A stretch of 6,544 nucleotides of DNA from Candidatus Sulfopaludibacter sp. SbA3 (GTDB lineage Bacteria; Acidobacteriota; Vicinamibacteria; Vicinamibacterales; UBA2999): positions 1 to 6,544 of the forward strand of contig CAMBHC010000158.1 in assembly GCA_945866285.1 (NCBI GenBank). Direction: 5' to 3'. Of this stretch, positions 6,304-6,544 are shown in pieces; positions within the stretch are counted from its first letter, which is position 1, and each line of letters opens with the position of its first letter. The position numbers and the translations under genes were made by a program. The notes beneath the pieces were generated by a model. It did not search any database, was not told where the DNA came from, and saw only the letters and a list, made by a program, of their open reading frames with translations.

Positions 6304-6544
6304 GGTGTCCGGGACCTTCTCGTCGGCCAGGAAGCCATAGCGGCGCGTGTCCTGCCCCGCCGGCAGGGTCGCGATGAACCCGCGGCGCGCGTCGGCGAAG
6401 TCCTACTGATCTGCGAACGGCAGATCGCGGAGGGCCGCGTCATAGACCGCTCGCACCGCCGGCGCGGCGGCGTTTGGCGCGGGGGCTTGCGGAGTGACTT
6501 GGGCGTAGATGCCGTCCCCCGCGAGCACCACGACCACGACCGCC
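6304..6544 (-). pseudogene. N-terminal part of the alkylsulfatase gene, cut off by an in-frame amber stop and by the window edge
   Basis: In the same frame as the sulfatase, the minus strand from the window edge reads AVVVVVLAGDGIYAQVTPQ, then VRAVYDAALRDLPFADQ, then TAG (6403-6405), then DFADARRGFIATLPAGQ, RRYGFLADEKVPDTV and into HPSLWR. The first part is the hydrophobic core and end of a signal peptide; its start methionine lies just outside the window. LPFAD-x-x-DFADARRGFIA is the N-terminal family motif, which I recall as usually having glutamine at the interrupted position, so CAG changed to TAG would suffice. There is no frameshift or deletion. From the window edge to the stop codon at 4603 the frame holds 646 codons counting the TAG, close to the roughly 660 residues of SdsA1. 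A sequencing error or amber readthrough cannot be excluded. Confidence 0.8.

Overview
The window is GC-rich and all three recognisable genes lie on the minus strand. They read from right to left as a metallo-beta-lactamase-fold alkylsulfatase (entering from the right edge), a large Oar-like TonB-dependent outer-membrane receptor, and a RhlE-type DEAD-box RNA helicase. The outer-membrane receptor and two signal peptides indicate a Gram-negative bacterium. A carboxypeptidase-regulatory-like N-terminal domain on a roughly 970-residue receptor ending in an NFSVGFRF-type strand is typical of Acidobacteriota, so that phylum is my best guess. This is an inference from protein style; no rRNA or marker gene is present.

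Layout: positions 1-27 are non-coding sequence after the helicase stop. Positions 28-1323 hold the helicase, with all its motifs and an R/G-rich tail. Positions 1324-1578 are a 255-bp intergenic region densely packed with inverted repeats. These are a large nested stem-loop just after the receptor gene and a set of partly mutually exclusive hairpins in the presumed helicase leader. Positions 1579-4494 hold the intact receptor. Positions 4495-4602 are a short spacer with a plausible sigma-70-like promoter bracketed by an inverted repeat. Positions 4603-6544 hold the alkylsulfatase.

The most important observation is in the alkylsulfatase. Its frame remains homologous well upstream of the first usable start codon (GTG at 6303) and includes a signal-peptide core at the window edge. 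It is interrupted by one in-frame TAG at 6403-6405. The residue lost is in a motif that I recall as usually reading D-R/K-Q-D-F, so a single CAG-to-TAG change explains it. The gene is therefore a fresh nonsense pseudogene, a case of stop readthrough, or a sequence error.

Functionally, the secreted sulfatase (if made) would cleave alkyl sulfate esters in the periplasm or outside the cell, and the receptor could import a large ligand across the outer membrane. A link between them is suggested only by their adjacency. The helicase is a housekeeping or cold-adaptation RNA remodeller, probably with its own structured leader. I did not find a convincing unknown multi-gene system here; the unexplained material is the structured RNA-like region around 1397-1555.
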